Assembly: GCA_902569725.1 (NCBI GenBank)
Contig: CACFVG010000001.1
Location: 1 to 64,000 of the forward strand
DNA from: an uncultured Pelagibacteraceae bacterium
GTDB taxonomy: Bacteria; Pseudomonadota; Alphaproteobacteria; Pelagibacterales; Pelagibacteraceae
DNA: 64,000 nucleotides
Reading direction: 5' to 3'
The translations under genes were made by a program, and so were the position numbers. The notes below the pieces were generated by a model, which had not been told where the DNA came from, did no database searches, and was given only the letters and a program-made list of their open reading frames with translations. Below are positions 27,870 through 36,587 of this stretch, piece after piece; the stretch's first letter is position 1; every line of letters starts with the position of its first letter.

Positions 27870-28643
27870 ATGGGGATAAAATTTACTATATTGGGATGTG
27901 GAAGCTCAATGGGTGTTCCAAGAGCAGATGGCACATTTGGAGAATGTGATCCGAGAGAAAAATTGAACTTTAGAACAAGATGTAGTGCTGTTATTTCATC
28001 TAATAATAGCAATACCCTAATTGATACTTCACCAGATCTAAGAACACAACTTATAAAAAATAATATTAAAAATATTGATAGAGTTTTATATTCCCATTTT
28101 CATGCAGATCAAACTCACGGGATTAATGATTTAAGAATTTTTTATTTAAAAAATAAAAAAAAAATTCCAATTTTCTGCGACTCTAATACAAAAAAATATT
28201 TGCTAAAAAACTTTAAATATTGTTTTAAAAATACATATTCATATCCAGCAATCTTAAAGATAAATCCATTAAAAAAAAAAATTATTTTTAGAGAAAAATT
28301 TTCAAATCTTAAAATAAAAATTATTAAAGTTAAACATGGTATGGTTATATGTAATGCCTTTATTGTTAATAATAAATGTGCCTATTTAAGTGATGTAAGT
28401 AAAATAAACAATAAAGATTATAAATATTTTAAAAATTTAAAATATTTTATAATTGATTGTTTAAGATATAAAAAGCATCCCTCACATTTTAATCTAGAAG
28501 AAGCATTGAAATTAGCAAGCTTATTAAAACCAAAAAAAACAATTTTAACAAACTTGCATTCAGATTTAGATTATAAAAAATTAAAAAAAATATTACCTAA
28601 AAATGTAATACCTGCTTATGATGGTATGTCTTTTAATTTATAA
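27870..28643 (+). CDS. PhnP-like metallo-beta-lactamase-fold hydrolase
   Basis: A 257-residue MBL-fold enzyme: GCGSSMGVPRADGTFGECD at the N-terminus (family with a cysteine-rich loop), metal site SHFHADQTHGINDLR, VKHG, YLSDVS and the C-terminal LTNLHSDLDY. The layout matches PhnP-type phosphodiesterases, which usually follow tatD in the class. No phn genes are nearby, so a role in cyclic-phosphate or nucleotide-derived diester hydrolysis is only inferred. Convergent and overlapping by six bases with the glutathione peroxidase gene. Confidence 0.88.
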   Translation: MGIKFTILGCGSSMGVPRADGTFGECDPREKLNFRTRCSAVISSNNSNTLIDTSPDLRTQLIKNNIKNIDRVLYSHFHADQTHGINDLRIFYLKNKKKIPIFCDSNTKKYLLKNFKYCFKNTYSYPAILKINPLKKKIIFREKFSNLKIKIIKVKHGMVICNAFIVNNKCAYLSDVSKINNKDYKYFKNLKYFIIDCLRYKKHPSHFNLEEALKLASLLKPKKTILTNLHSDLDYKKLKKILPKNVIPAYDGMSFNL

Positions 28644-29201
28644 AATTTTTTCTAATTCTTTGATAATTTTTTTTGACATCGGATTAGTAAAAGAGGCATA
28701 AGTTTCATAAACTTTTCCTTCTTTATTTATTAAAATTTTATGAAAATTCCATTTTGGAACAGCACTTTTACCATATGTTTCTTTTGCCCATTTATATATA
28801 TCAAGCGCATTTTCTCCTTTAACATCATATTTTATTGATATTGGGAAGTTTATATTAAAATTAGTTTCACAGAAGTTTTTAATTTCTGTGTTTGAACCTG
28901 GCTCTTGGTTACCAAATTGGTTTGAGGGTACGCCTAAAACAATTAAATTTCTATCTCTATATTTTTCCCAAAGATTCTGTAAGTCGGTATATTGTTTGGT
29001 AAATCCACAATTGCTTGCAACATTTACTAGCAAAACAGTTTTACCCTGGTATTTGTCTAAGCTAATCGTTTCTCCAGTTAATAGCTCTAATTTAAAATCA
29101 AAAAAAGTTTTATTTATCATTGAATGTCCATTTTTACTAAAATTAAATAAATTTAAAATTATAATTGAAATAATTAAAAGATAATTATTTTTTTTTTTCA
29201 T
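28638..29201 (-). CDS. Glutathione peroxidase family protein (cysteine type, exported)
   Basis: A 187-residue thioredoxin-fold peroxidase. The catalytic tetrad is visible: Cys in NVASNCGFT, Gln in SNQFGNQEPG, Trp and Asn in PKWNFHKIL. A hydrophobic N-terminus of about 25 residues (LLIISIIILNLFNF) suggests export or anchoring on the periplasmic side. It reduces hydroperoxides using glutathione or, more often in bacteria, thioredoxin. Starts four bases inside the end of nhaA. Confidence 0.93.
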   Translation of the reverse strand: MKKKNNYLLIISIIILNLFNFSKNGHSMINKTFFDFKLELLTGETISLDKYQGKTVLLVNVASNCGFTKQYTDLQNLWEKYRDRNLIVLGVPSNQFGNQEPGSNTEIKNFCETNFNINFPISIKYDVKGENALDIYKWAKETYGKSAVPKWNFHKILINKEGKVYETYASFTNPMSKKIIKELEKIL

Positions 29202-30370
29202 TTCTTAGATGAACTTAATATCAAAAAATAACCTGCTAAAGTGGATAATAATGACCCAGACAAAACTCCAATTTTAACTCCATCCATGTATTGAGGATTT
29301 TCAACAAATGCTAGGTTTCCGACAAACAAACTCATTGTAAAACCTATTCCTGTAAGGATACCAACACCATATAATCCGATCCAATTTGAATTATTTGGCA
29401 TTTGAGCAAAACCAAATTTGATAGATACATAGGAAAATAAAAATACTCCAAGTTGTTTCCCCACAAAAAGCCCTAACAAAATACCAAGCGGAACTGGTTG
29501 TAGTAGAGTTAAAAAAGAAATTCCTTGTAATGAAACACCGGCATTGGCAAATGCAAACAATGGCATAATTCCAAAAGCAACATATGGACTTATGGCATGC
29601 TCAACTTTTATTAATAGCGAAAAGTCCTTTTCTTTCTTTCTATGTGGAATTGTGCAGGCTAATAATACACCTGCTATAGTCGCATGAATTCCAGATTCAT
29701 GAGTAAAATGCCAAAGTAATATTCCAATAATTAAATAAGGTAAAAATATTTTTATACCAAATTTGTTTAATGTTAATAGTCCAATGAATGATAAAAGCAT
29801 TAATAATAAATTAAATACGCTTAGGTCTCCTGTATAAAAAAAGGCAATGATTACTATGGCTCCAAGATCGTCAATTATTGCTAATGCAGTTAGGAATACT
29901 TTTAATGAAATAGGAACTCTAGAACCTAATAATGATAAAACACCGAGTGAAAAAGCTATATCTGTAGCTGAAGGTATGGCCCAACCATTTAAAGTTTCGA
30001 CATTACCAAAGTTTATATAAATATAAATTAATGCTGGCACTAACATTCCACCTACTGCTGCTATTATTGGAAGCATTGCTTGTTTAATATTTGAAAGCTC
30101 TCCTTGTATAAATTCTCTTTTAATTTCAAGTGTTACAAAGAAAAAAAATATTGCCATTAAAACATCGTTAATCCAATGCAAAACAGATAATTTAAGGCCA
30201 AAATTATTTAGACCAATAAAAATATATCGATCAAGGGTTTCAAAATATAATTGTGATATAGAAGAATTGCTAATTACGAGCGCTACTATTGCACTTATTA
30301 ATAATATCAACCCACTTGCAGCTTCTAGCTTAAAAAACCATTTAAAAGGTGTCGATAAATATCTTAACAT
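29198..30370 (-). CDS. nhaA: Na+/H+ antiporter NhaA
   Basis: A 390-residue antiporter with about twelve membrane helices. The ion-binding aspartates are present: Asp in SATDIAFSLGVLSLLG (E. coli D133) and the pair in LAIIDDLGAIVIIAFFY (D163/D164). The pH-sensing N-terminal region is short. Exports sodium in exchange for protons; expected in a marine bacterium. Ends four bases into the peroxidase gene and starts three bases after the zinc-ribbon gene. Confidence 0.97.
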   Translation of the reverse strand: MLRYLSTPFKWFFKLEAASGLILLISAIVALVISNSSISQLYFETLDRYIFIGLNNFGLKLSVLHWINDVLMAIFFFFVTLEIKREFIQGELSNIKQAMLPIIAAVGGMLVPALIYIYINFGNVETLNGWAIPSATDIAFSLGVLSLLGSRVPISLKVFLTALAIIDDLGAIVIIAFFYTGDLSVFNLLLMLLSFIGLLTLNKFGIKIFLPYLIIGILLWHFTHESGIHATIAGVLLACTIPHRKKEKDFSLLIKVEHAISPYVAFGIMPLFAFANAGVSLQGISFLTLLQPVPLGILLGLFVGKQLGVFLFSYVSIKFGFAQMPNNSNWIGLYGVGILTGIGFTMSLFVGNLAFVENPQYMDGVKIGVLSGSLLSTLAGYFLILSSSKK

Positions 30371-30373
30371 TTT

Positions 30374-30802
30374 CTATTTAATTAAATCTAGTATGAAAAG
30401 TTTTATATCTTCAACTGATTGGTATAAATTATTTAATAAAAATTTGATATCTGGAAACGCAATTATTAACTGGTTTTTAAAAGTATCTAAAATAAGTATA
30501 CATGCAGCAGCTGATATTATTACAACTAACAAAATATTAAAAAAATTAATATCTTTTTTTCTTTTTTTATTTTTTATAATAATTTTTTCATTCTCAACAC
30601 TAATTTTTTTTTCTATGGGTTTATTGATAGGCTGATCGATCTTTTTTATTTTTATTTCATCTTCAATCTTTTTTTCAATTTCATTAAATTTAAAAAACCA
30701 TTTATGATTACAACTGCCGCATTGGAGTAATCTTCCGTTTACAGGTAATAAATTCTGATCAATCTCAAATTTTTTATTACAATTAGGACAATCAATAATC
30801 AT
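30374..30802 (-). CDS. MJ0042-type zinc-ribbon membrane protein
   Basis: A 142-residue protein with an N-terminal zinc ribbon (IDCPNCNKKF..LLQCGSCNHKW, CxxC x20 CxxC), a lysine/glutamate linker (about 45-85) and one membrane helix (NILLVVIISAAACILILD). The zinc_ribbon_5/DUF3426 type is found in many proteobacteria with unknown function. It may be co-transcribed with nhaA, three bases downstream. Confidence 0.85.
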   Translation of the reverse strand: MIIDCPNCNKKFEIDQNLLPVNGRLLQCGSCNHKWFFKFNEIEKKIEDEIKIKKIDQPINKPIEKKISVENEKIIIKNKKRKKDINFFNILLVVIISAAACILILDTFKNQLIIAFPDIKFLLNNLYQSVEDIKLFILDLIK

Positions 30803-30859
30803 ATCTTATTATATAGCAGATTCTTTAGGATTTCTTGTATTTTTGATATCGTTTATACT

Positions 30860-30887
30860 TTGAAATTTACATTATGTGATGTATTAG
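30860..30887 (+). promoter_or_regulatory. Putative promoter of tRNA-Pro and downstream genes
   Basis: TTGAAA (30860-30865), 16 bases, TATTAG (30882-30887); the -10 ends nine bases before the tRNA, as at tRNA-Lys. Likely transcribes tRNA-Pro together with the following mRNA. Confidence 0.45.
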
Positions 30888-30896
30888 TATGCCATT

Positions 30897-30973
<77 letters not shown>

Positions 30974-30976
30974 TTT

Positions 30977-31258
30977 ATGAAAAAAGCAAAAATATACAAG
31001 CCTTCAAAAAGTGCTATGCAATCAGGTCTTAAAAAATTTGATAAATGGATAATTGAATTTATAACAAAAAAACCTGGTATTAATCCGTTAATGGGATGGG
31101 AAAGTTCTTCAGACACTTATTCAGAACTAATTCTTGAATTTAAAACAAAAGAACTTGCTATAGAGTATGCGAAGAAAAATAAAATAGATTTTGAATTAAT
31201 CGAACCTAAGACTAGGAAAATTAATAAAAAATCTTATGCTGACAACTTTACTAATTAA
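30977..31258 (+). CDS. Complex I accessory subunit, NDUFS4-like (ETC complex I family)
   Basis: A 93-residue protein of the NDUFS4/AQDQ family: [19 protein letters not shown] and the [16 protein letters not shown] block that marks the family, ending in a lysine-rich tail. In alphaproteobacteria and mitochondria the protein sits on the peripheral arm of NADH dehydrogenase. Starts three bases after tRNA-Pro and shares one base with the next gene. Confidence 0.9.
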   Translation: MKKAKIYKPSKSAMQSGLKKFDKWIIEFITKKPGINPLMGWESSSDTYSELILEFKTKELAIEYAKKNKIDFELIEPKTRKINKKSYADNFTN

Positions 31259-32256
31259 TGTTTAAATTTTTTAATTCAAAAAAATGGTTTTTATGGGCTT
31301 GGATAGGTTCATTTATTATTCTTTCGTCACTTTGGGTTCAAGTTGTAATAGATGTGAAAATAAACGAATGGTTTGGTGTATTTTATGATATGATTCAGAA
31401 AGCACTTGCAGAGCCAAATGCTATTTCAATTGAAGAATACTTTTCAAGTTTGTTTTCATTTATAACATTGGCAGGTATGTATATTGCTGTTTATGTAGCA
31501 ATTAGTTTCTTTACAGCACATTTTTTATTTAGATGGAGAACATCAATGGTTGAATGGTATCACTCTGTTTATGACAAAGCTCGAAAAATAGAAGGTGCAT
31601 CACAAAGGGTTCAGGAAGATACAATTAAATTTACAAGAATAATGGAAGGATTAGGTACAAGTTTAATAGAATCTATAATGATTTTGATCCAATTTGTCCC
31701 TATATTATTTGGCTTAAGTATCGGTATTCCTATTTTCTTTTTTGGTGACTGGGAGTACGGTTTAATAGTAGGTGCCTTGATTTGGACTATTGGCGGAACT
31801 GTTTTTTTAATTGTACTTGGTTTAATATTAAGACTTGTAGGTGTTGAGTATGATTTGCAAAAACAAGAGGCTGCTTATAGAAAAATCCTCGTAATTGCAG
31901 AAGACAATGAAACTATAAGGCCAAAAAGAATTGACGAATTATTTGATGATGTACGTAAAATTCATTTTTTAAGTTATTTGAGATATTTATATTTTAATAT
32001 TGGGCGAATTGCATATTTACAAGCAAACGTTTTATCTGCATACGTTTTTTTAGCTCCAGCAATTGTTGCAGGAGTAGTTACACTAGGAGTTATGCAACAA
32101 ATTATAAGAGCATTTGGAAGAGTTGAAGGATCTATGCAATATTTATTAAAAGCTTGGCCAACAATTATAGAACTTGCAAGTGTATATAAACGTTTAAGAG
32201 AATTTGAAGATAAACTAAAATCATCTGAAGAAGATATAACTATTGAATCAAAATAG
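31258..32256 (+). CDS. sbmA: SbmA/BacA-like peptide transporter
   Basis: A 332-residue membrane protein with about six to eight helices. RWRTSMVEWY and RKIEGASQRVQEDTIKFTRIMEGLG are signatures of SbmA/BacA, proton-driven importers of peptides and related compounds that resemble the membrane part of ABC exporters but lack the ATPase. The length is somewhat below E. coli SbmA (406). The stop of the previous gene overlaps the ATG. Substrate is unknown in this organism. Confidence 0.85.
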   Translation: MFKFFNSKKWFLWAWIGSFIILSSLWVQVVIDVKINEWFGVFYDMIQKALAEPNAISIEEYFSSLFSFITLAGMYIAVYVAISFFTAHFLFRWRTSMVEWYHSVYDKARKIEGASQRVQEDTIKFTRIMEGLGTSLIESIMILIQFVPILFGLSIGIPIFFFGDWEYGLIVGALIWTIGGTVFLIVLGLILRLVGVEYDLQKQEAAYRKILVIAEDNETIRPKRIDELFDDVRKIHFLSYLRYLYFNIGRIAYLQANVLSAYVFLAPAIVAGVVTLGVMQQIIRAFGRVEGSMQYLLKAWPTIIELASVYKRLREFEDKLKSSEEDITIESK

Positions 32257-32259
32257 TTT

Positions 32260-33204
32260 ATGAAATTTGAAAAAGATTTTTTAGATAAAATAATTAATAT
32301 TACATCAAATGCTGCAATTGCATGTTATCCGCACTTAGGGAAAAAAGATAAAGTATTAGTAGACAAAGCTGCTACAGACGAAATGAGAAAAAATCTTAAT
32401 CAATTAGATATAAATGGAAAAGTAGTAATAGGTGAGGGAGAACTAGATCAAGCCCCAATGTTATATATTGGTGAAAAACTAGGTACTGGAAAAGGTCCGT
32501 CTATTGATATTGCTGTTGACCCACTTGAGGGTACAAATTTTGCAGCAAATAATTTACCAGGTGCTCTTTCGGTACTATCAATAAGCCTGAAAGGAAATTT
32601 ATTTAATGCTCCAGAGACCTATATGAATAAATTAGCTGTTGGCAAAGATGTTCCATTTGATGCTACAGATTTAGATTTTTCAGTTGAAAAAAATATTAAA
32701 AATATTGCAGATTCTAAAAATAAAGATTTAGATAAAATTACTGTATGTATACTTGATAGACCAAGACATAAGGAAATAATAGATAAATTAAAAGAATTAA
32801 AAGTAAATTTAAAATTATTAACAGATGGTGATATAGCTGGTGCGCTGTTAGTTACCGATGAAAAATATAATGTTGATATTTTCTTGGGTATTGGTGGTGG
32901 TCCTGAAGGGGTTCTTGCAGCATCTGCATTAGATGCATTCAATTGTAATTTTCAAGGAAGATTTTTATTTAAAACAGATGAAGATATTAATAGAGCAAAT
33001 AAAATGGGTATAAAAGATTTAAATAAAAAATATAATTTAAATGAAATAGTTAAAGGAGATTCTATTTTTTGTGCCACAGGTATTACATCTGGTGATCTAG
33101 TCAATGGAGTTAATTTTAGAAATGGAAAATTTAATACAGAAACTTTAGTTACTCATAAAAACTCTTCAATCAATATTATTAAAAAAGAGGTTACAATTAC
33201 TTGA
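32260..33204 (+). CDS. glpX: Fructose-1,6-bisphosphatase class II
   Basis: A 314-residue GlpX-type phosphatase of gluconeogenesis. Lithium/magnesium phosphatase motifs IGEGELDQAP, IAVDPLEGTNFAANN and LTDGDIAGALL, then IFLGIGGGPEGVLAASALDA and IFCATGITSGDLVNGV. Starts four bases after the transporter gene. Length is typical. Confidence 0.96.
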   Translation: MKFEKDFLDKIINITSNAAIACYPHLGKKDKVLVDKAATDEMRKNLNQLDINGKVVIGEGELDQAPMLYIGEKLGTGKGPSIDIAVDPLEGTNFAANNLPGALSVLSISLKGNLFNAPETYMNKLAVGKDVPFDATDLDFSVEKNIKNIADSKNKDLDKITVCILDRPRHKEIIDKLKELKVNLKLLTDGDIAGALLVTDEKYNVDIFLGIGGGPEGVLAASALDAFNCNFQGRFLFKTDEDINRANKMGIKDLNKKYNLNEIVKGDSIFCATGITSGDLVNGVNFRNGKFNTETLVTHKNSSINIIKKEVTIT

Positions 33205-33229
33205 TTAATCCTATTAATTACAATAAAAG
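33201..33229 (+). promoter_or_regulatory. Putative promoter of tRNA-Glu
   Basis: TTGATT (33201-33206), 17 bases, TAAAAG (33224-33229), with the -10 ending ten bases before the tRNA. It starts over the glpX stop codon. The -10 is a weak match. Confidence 0.35.
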
Positions 33230-33239
33230 ATCCAAATTT

Positions 33240-33314
33240 GGTCCCTTCGTCTATCGGTTAGGACACGTGGTTTTCATCCTCGAAAGAGGGGTTCGATTCC
33301 CCTAGGGACCGCCA
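33240..33314 (+). tRNA. tRNA-Glu (anticodon UUC)
   Basis: A 75-base tRNA with encoded CCA: acceptor GGTCCCT/AGGGACC, anticodon loop TTTTCAT (anticodon TTC), T arm GGGG-TTCGATT-CCCC. The anticodon stem CGTGG/CCTCG carries a U-U mismatch in its middle. It borders the accessory segment with the GIY-YIG and glycosyltransferase genes; I found no second copy of its 3' end downstream. Confidence 0.96.
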
Positions 33315-33320
33315 TATTTG

Positions 33321-33566
33321 ATGTATTATGTTTACCTATTAACAACCAAAAACAAAAATAGAACAATTTCTTATGTAGGTTATACAAATAATATTAATAA
33401 TAGATTAAAATTACATAATAATTCAAAAGGAGCAAAATTTACTAGAGGTCGAAAATGGAAATTAGTTTACTATAAAATGTATAATAATAGAAATTTGGCA
33501 ATGAAGGCTGAATATAAGTTAAAAAAAAACTATAAGTTAAGAAATAAAATTAAAAAAGGCTTATAA
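33321..33566 (+). CDS. GIY-YIG nuclease superfamily protein
   Basis: An 81-residue single-domain protein: YYVYLLTTKNK, ISYVGYTNNINNRLKLHN (the GIY-YIG core with the conserved arginine) and KGAKFTRGRKWKLVYYK. Small free-standing members of this UPF0213/YhbQ type are structure-specific nucleases in some bacteria. ATG 33321 is preferred to TTG 33318. It begins six bases past tRNA-Glu, with no room for a leader or Shine-Dalgarno. Confidence 0.88.
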   Translation: MYYVYLLTTKNKNRTISYVGYTNNINNRLKLHNNSKGAKFTRGRKWKLVYYKMYNNRNLAMKAEYKLKKNYKLRNKIKKGL

Positions 33567-33567
33567 A

Positions 33568-35697
33568 TTGAAAATATCTATATTGTTACCTTTAAAAGAG
33601 AATTTTTCACCAAAATATCCTGGTGCTGTTTCTTTGTTCATAAATGATACTTTAAAAAAAAGTAAATACAAAAATAAAACTATAGTTTATGGAAATACAA
33701 ATTTTAAAGAAAAATTTAAATTAAAATATAAAAATATAAAAATTGAGAAAAGTATATTTAAAAGTCAAAACAGATCATATGCTGAAGAATTTATAAAATT
33801 AGAACAAAAAAGAAAATCTGATTTAATTGAAATACATAATAGACCAATATATTTAAACTATTTATTAAAATCATTAGAAAATAGAAATTACATTATATAT
33901 TTTCATAATGATCCACTAACAATGAATGGTTCAAGAACTTTATCTGATCGAATTTTTTTATTAAAGAATTCTTTTAAAATTATTTTTAATAGTAACTGGT
34001 CAAAAAGAAAATTTATTGAAGGGATGAGAAATGATTACATTAATAGCGAAAAGCTAATAGTTATAAACCAATCAGCAAAAAAGAATAAGGTAAATATTAA
34101 ATCTAAAAAAAAAATTATTACATTTGTTGGTAAGCTTAATAAGGCGAAAGGATATGATATATTTGGTAATGCTATAACTAAAATTTTAAATAAATATAAT
34201 GATTGGTCATCAATAGTAGTAGGTGATGAGCCTAGAGATAAAATTAAGTTTAATCATGAAAGACTAATTAATTTGGGTTTTATAAAACATGACTCGGTTC
34301 TAAATATTTATAAAAAAGCAAGTATTGCGGTTATATGTTCAAGATGGGAGGAACCATTCGGTAGAACAAGTTTAGAAGCATCTGCAAATGGGTGCGCAGT
34401 AATTATAAGTGATAGAGGAGGTTTAAAAGAAACTATAACTAACGGAGTTATATTAAAAAAATTAAATTATTTAAATCTGTATAAAGAAATTGAAAGTTTA
34501 ATTAAAAATAATAAAAAAAGAGAAAATTTACAAAAATTATCTCTAAAGAATTTTTATTTAACACATTCATATATAGCAAAATTAATTGACAATGTCAGAG
34601 ATCAAAAGTTCAAATTAATTAATAAATTTAATGTTAAAAAAAAATTATCTTTAAGAATTCTTCATGTTACAAATTTTAATGAAAGACATGATGGAAGATT
34701 ATTTTTTAATACTGGAAGAAGAATAAATAACGGATTTATAAGACTTGGAAATAGTGTATTAGAATTCAGTGATAGAGATATTCAAAAAAATTATAAAAAC
34801 TACTCAGATATAACCGGATCAAAATCTTTAAATGAAAAATTAAGAAAAACTTGTTACAATTTTAAGCCAGATCTTATAGTTTTAGGACATGCAGATTTAA
34901 TATCACCTGTGATGTTAGGTCAGTTAAAAGACGAATATCCTCACTTAAAAATAGCACAATGGTTTTTAGATCCTTTAAATATATATGGACCTGATTTCAA
35001 CAAAAATAAAAAGAGAATTTTAGATAAATCACTACAACTTGATACGAATTTCATTACAACTTCTCCAGATGTTTTAAATTTTTTACCAAAAAAAGTGAAT
35101 AATTTTTTTATTCCTAATCCAACTGATCCATCTATAGAAACTCTAAATAATTTTAATAAAAATTGCTCTAATGATGTTTTTTTTGCTTTAAGTCATGGTG
35201 TTCATAGAGGAAATTTAAAGTATAGAGTTACTGATGAAAGAGAAAAGTTTTTAAGAAAGTTGATTAAAATTTCAAGAGATATAAAATATGATATTTTTGG
35301 ACTTGATAATATTCAACCAATTTGGGCTGATCAATATTTTAAAACTATTTCAAATTCAAAAATGGGCTTAAATTTAAGTAGAGGCACTCCAATAAAATAC
35401 TATAGTAGTGATAGAATTACACAGATTGTAGGCAATGGTCTTGTAACATTAATTGACGAAAAAACTTGTTATAGAGATTTTTTTAATGATAAAGAAATGG
35501 TTTTTTACTCAAATGTTAATGATTTAAGTGAAAAAATATCAAAGATTAGCAAAGATGAAAAATTAAGAAGATTAATTGGTAAAAAAGGTAAAGATAAATA
35601 TACAAAGTATTTTAACTCTAATTTAGTTGCTGATTTTATAATTAATAAAACATTTGATATTAATATTAAAAAAAAATATTTGTGGCATGATAAATGA
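33568..35697 (+). CDS. Two-domain glycosyltransferase (GT4 fused to CgeB/DUF3880-like)
   Basis: A 709-residue protein starting at TTG. The first 350 residues form a GT-B glycosyltransferase of GT4 type with GKLNKAKGYDIFG and the nucleotide-sugar site SRWEEPFGRTSLEASANG (about 257-275). The second half starts near residue 362 (LRILHVTNFNERHDGRLFF) and has the FKPDLIVLGHAD and FLDPLN pieces, then NLSRGTPIKYYSSDRI near the end, like CgeB/DUF3880 glycosyltransferases. It probably adds sugars to a surface polysaccharide. It lies between GIY-YIG and the GT9 gene; overlaps the latter by four bases. Confidence 0.8.
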   Translation: MKISILLPLKENFSPKYPGAVSLFINDTLKKSKYKNKTIVYGNTNFKEKFKLKYKNIKIEKSIFKSQNRSYAEEFIKLEQKRKSDLIEIHNRPIYLNYLLKSLENRNYIIYFHNDPLTMNGSRTLSDRIFLLKNSFKIIFNSNWSKRKFIEGMRNDYINSEKLIVINQSAKKNKVNIKSKKKIITFVGKLNKAKGYDIFGNAITKILNKYNDWSSIVVGDEPRDKIKFNHERLINLGFIKHDSVLNIYKKASIAVICSRWEEPFGRTSLEASANGCAVIISDRGGLKETITNGVILKKLNYLNLYKEIESLIKNNKKRENLQKLSLKNFYLTHSYIAKLIDNVRDQKFKLINKFNVKKKLSLRILHVTNFNERHDGRLFFNTGRRINNGFIRLGNSVLEFSDRDIQKNYKNYSDITGSKSLNEKLRKTCYNFKPDLIVLGHADLISPVMLGQLKDEYPHLKIAQWFLDPLNIYGPDFNKNKKRILDKSLQLDTNFITTSPDVLNFLPKKVNNFFIPNPTDPSIETLNNFNKNCSNDVFFALSHGVHRGNLKYRVTDEREKFLRKLIKISRDIKYDIFGLDNIQPIWADQYFKTISNSKMGLNLSRGTPIKYYSSDRITQIVGNGLVTLIDEKTCYRDFFNDKEMVFYSNVNDLSEKISKISKDEKLRRLIGKKGKDKYTKYFNSNLVADFIINKTFDINIKKKYLWHDK

Positions 35698-36587
35698 ACA
35701 ATTATTTAATATTTCGTACAGACAGAATAGGAGATTTTCTTCTTACTGCTATATTAATTAAATCTATTAAAAGAAATGATCCTGATTGTAGTATTTCATT
35801 AGTTTCTTCAGAGAAAAATTTTGAATATATCAATACTTTTGAAAATATTGATAAGGTTTTTTTTTTAAAAAAAGGCCTGATCAATAAATTATTATTATTT
35901 TTTTCATTAAATAAGCTTTCATATAATTCTATCATAGTTCATGATGCTAAAAATAGATCTAAAATTATTTCTTTTTTTTTAAAATCAAAAAAAAAATATA
36001 TTCCTAATAATAAAAAACTTGTTTCATATATTGATGAAATTAAATGTATTTTAAAATATCTTAATTTTAATTTTGATGATGTTGATTTAAATACATTGGG
36101 TAATAGGAATATCAATTATTCTAAATTTGATCAAAAAGATTATATTTTATTGCATTTTGATGAAAAATGGATTTTCAGTAAATATATTAAATCCTATGTG
36201 AATATTGAGCCCACTGAAAAAGATTTAGAATTATTTTTAAATTCCTTGTCCTTAAAATCTAATAAACATATTATTGTTACAACTGGAGTTGATACTCCTG
36301 ATATTTTACAAAGTATTTTTAAAAGAAATTTAAATAATAAAATTCAACTAATCAATAATACAAATTTTATTGATCTTGAATGTCTAATTAATAATTCATC
36401 TTTGTTAATATCCTGTCACGGATCTGTTTCTCATGTTGCTTCTGCTAAAAATATTAAACAAATTGATATTGTTGACGAAGGCTATAATTATAGTAAATGG
36501 ACTAAACATTTTAGAAAATACAAATCTATAAATAGAAAACCATTCAATGAATTATCATTTGAAATATTAAATCTTAATTTTGTTTAA
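35694..36587 (+). CDS. GT9-type glycosyltransferase (heptosyltransferase-like)
   Basis: A 297-residue GT-B enzyme starting MNNYLIFRTDRIGDFLLTA, the hallmark of the heptosyltransferase/ADP-heptose family (RxDRIGDxxLT). The second half has IIVTTGVDTPD and SCHGSVSHVASAKNIKQIDIVD, where the nucleotide sugar binds. It likely acts on lipopolysaccharide or another surface glycan. The last 21 bases overlap, on opposite strands, the end of the recombinase gene. Confidence 0.85.
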   Translation: MNNYLIFRTDRIGDFLLTAILIKSIKRNDPDCSISLVSSEKNFEYINTFENIDKVFFLKKGLINKLLLFFSLNKLSYNSIIVHDAKNRSKIISFFLKSKKKYIPNNKKLVSYIDEIKCILKYLNFNFDDVDLNTLGNRNINYSKFDQKDYILLHFDEKWIFSKYIKSYVNIEPTEKDLELFLNSLSLKSNKHIIVTTGVDTPDILQSIFKRNLNNKIQLINNTNFIDLECLINNSSLLISCHGSVSHVASAKNIKQIDIVDEGYNYSKWTKHFRKYKSINRKPFNELSFEILNLNFV

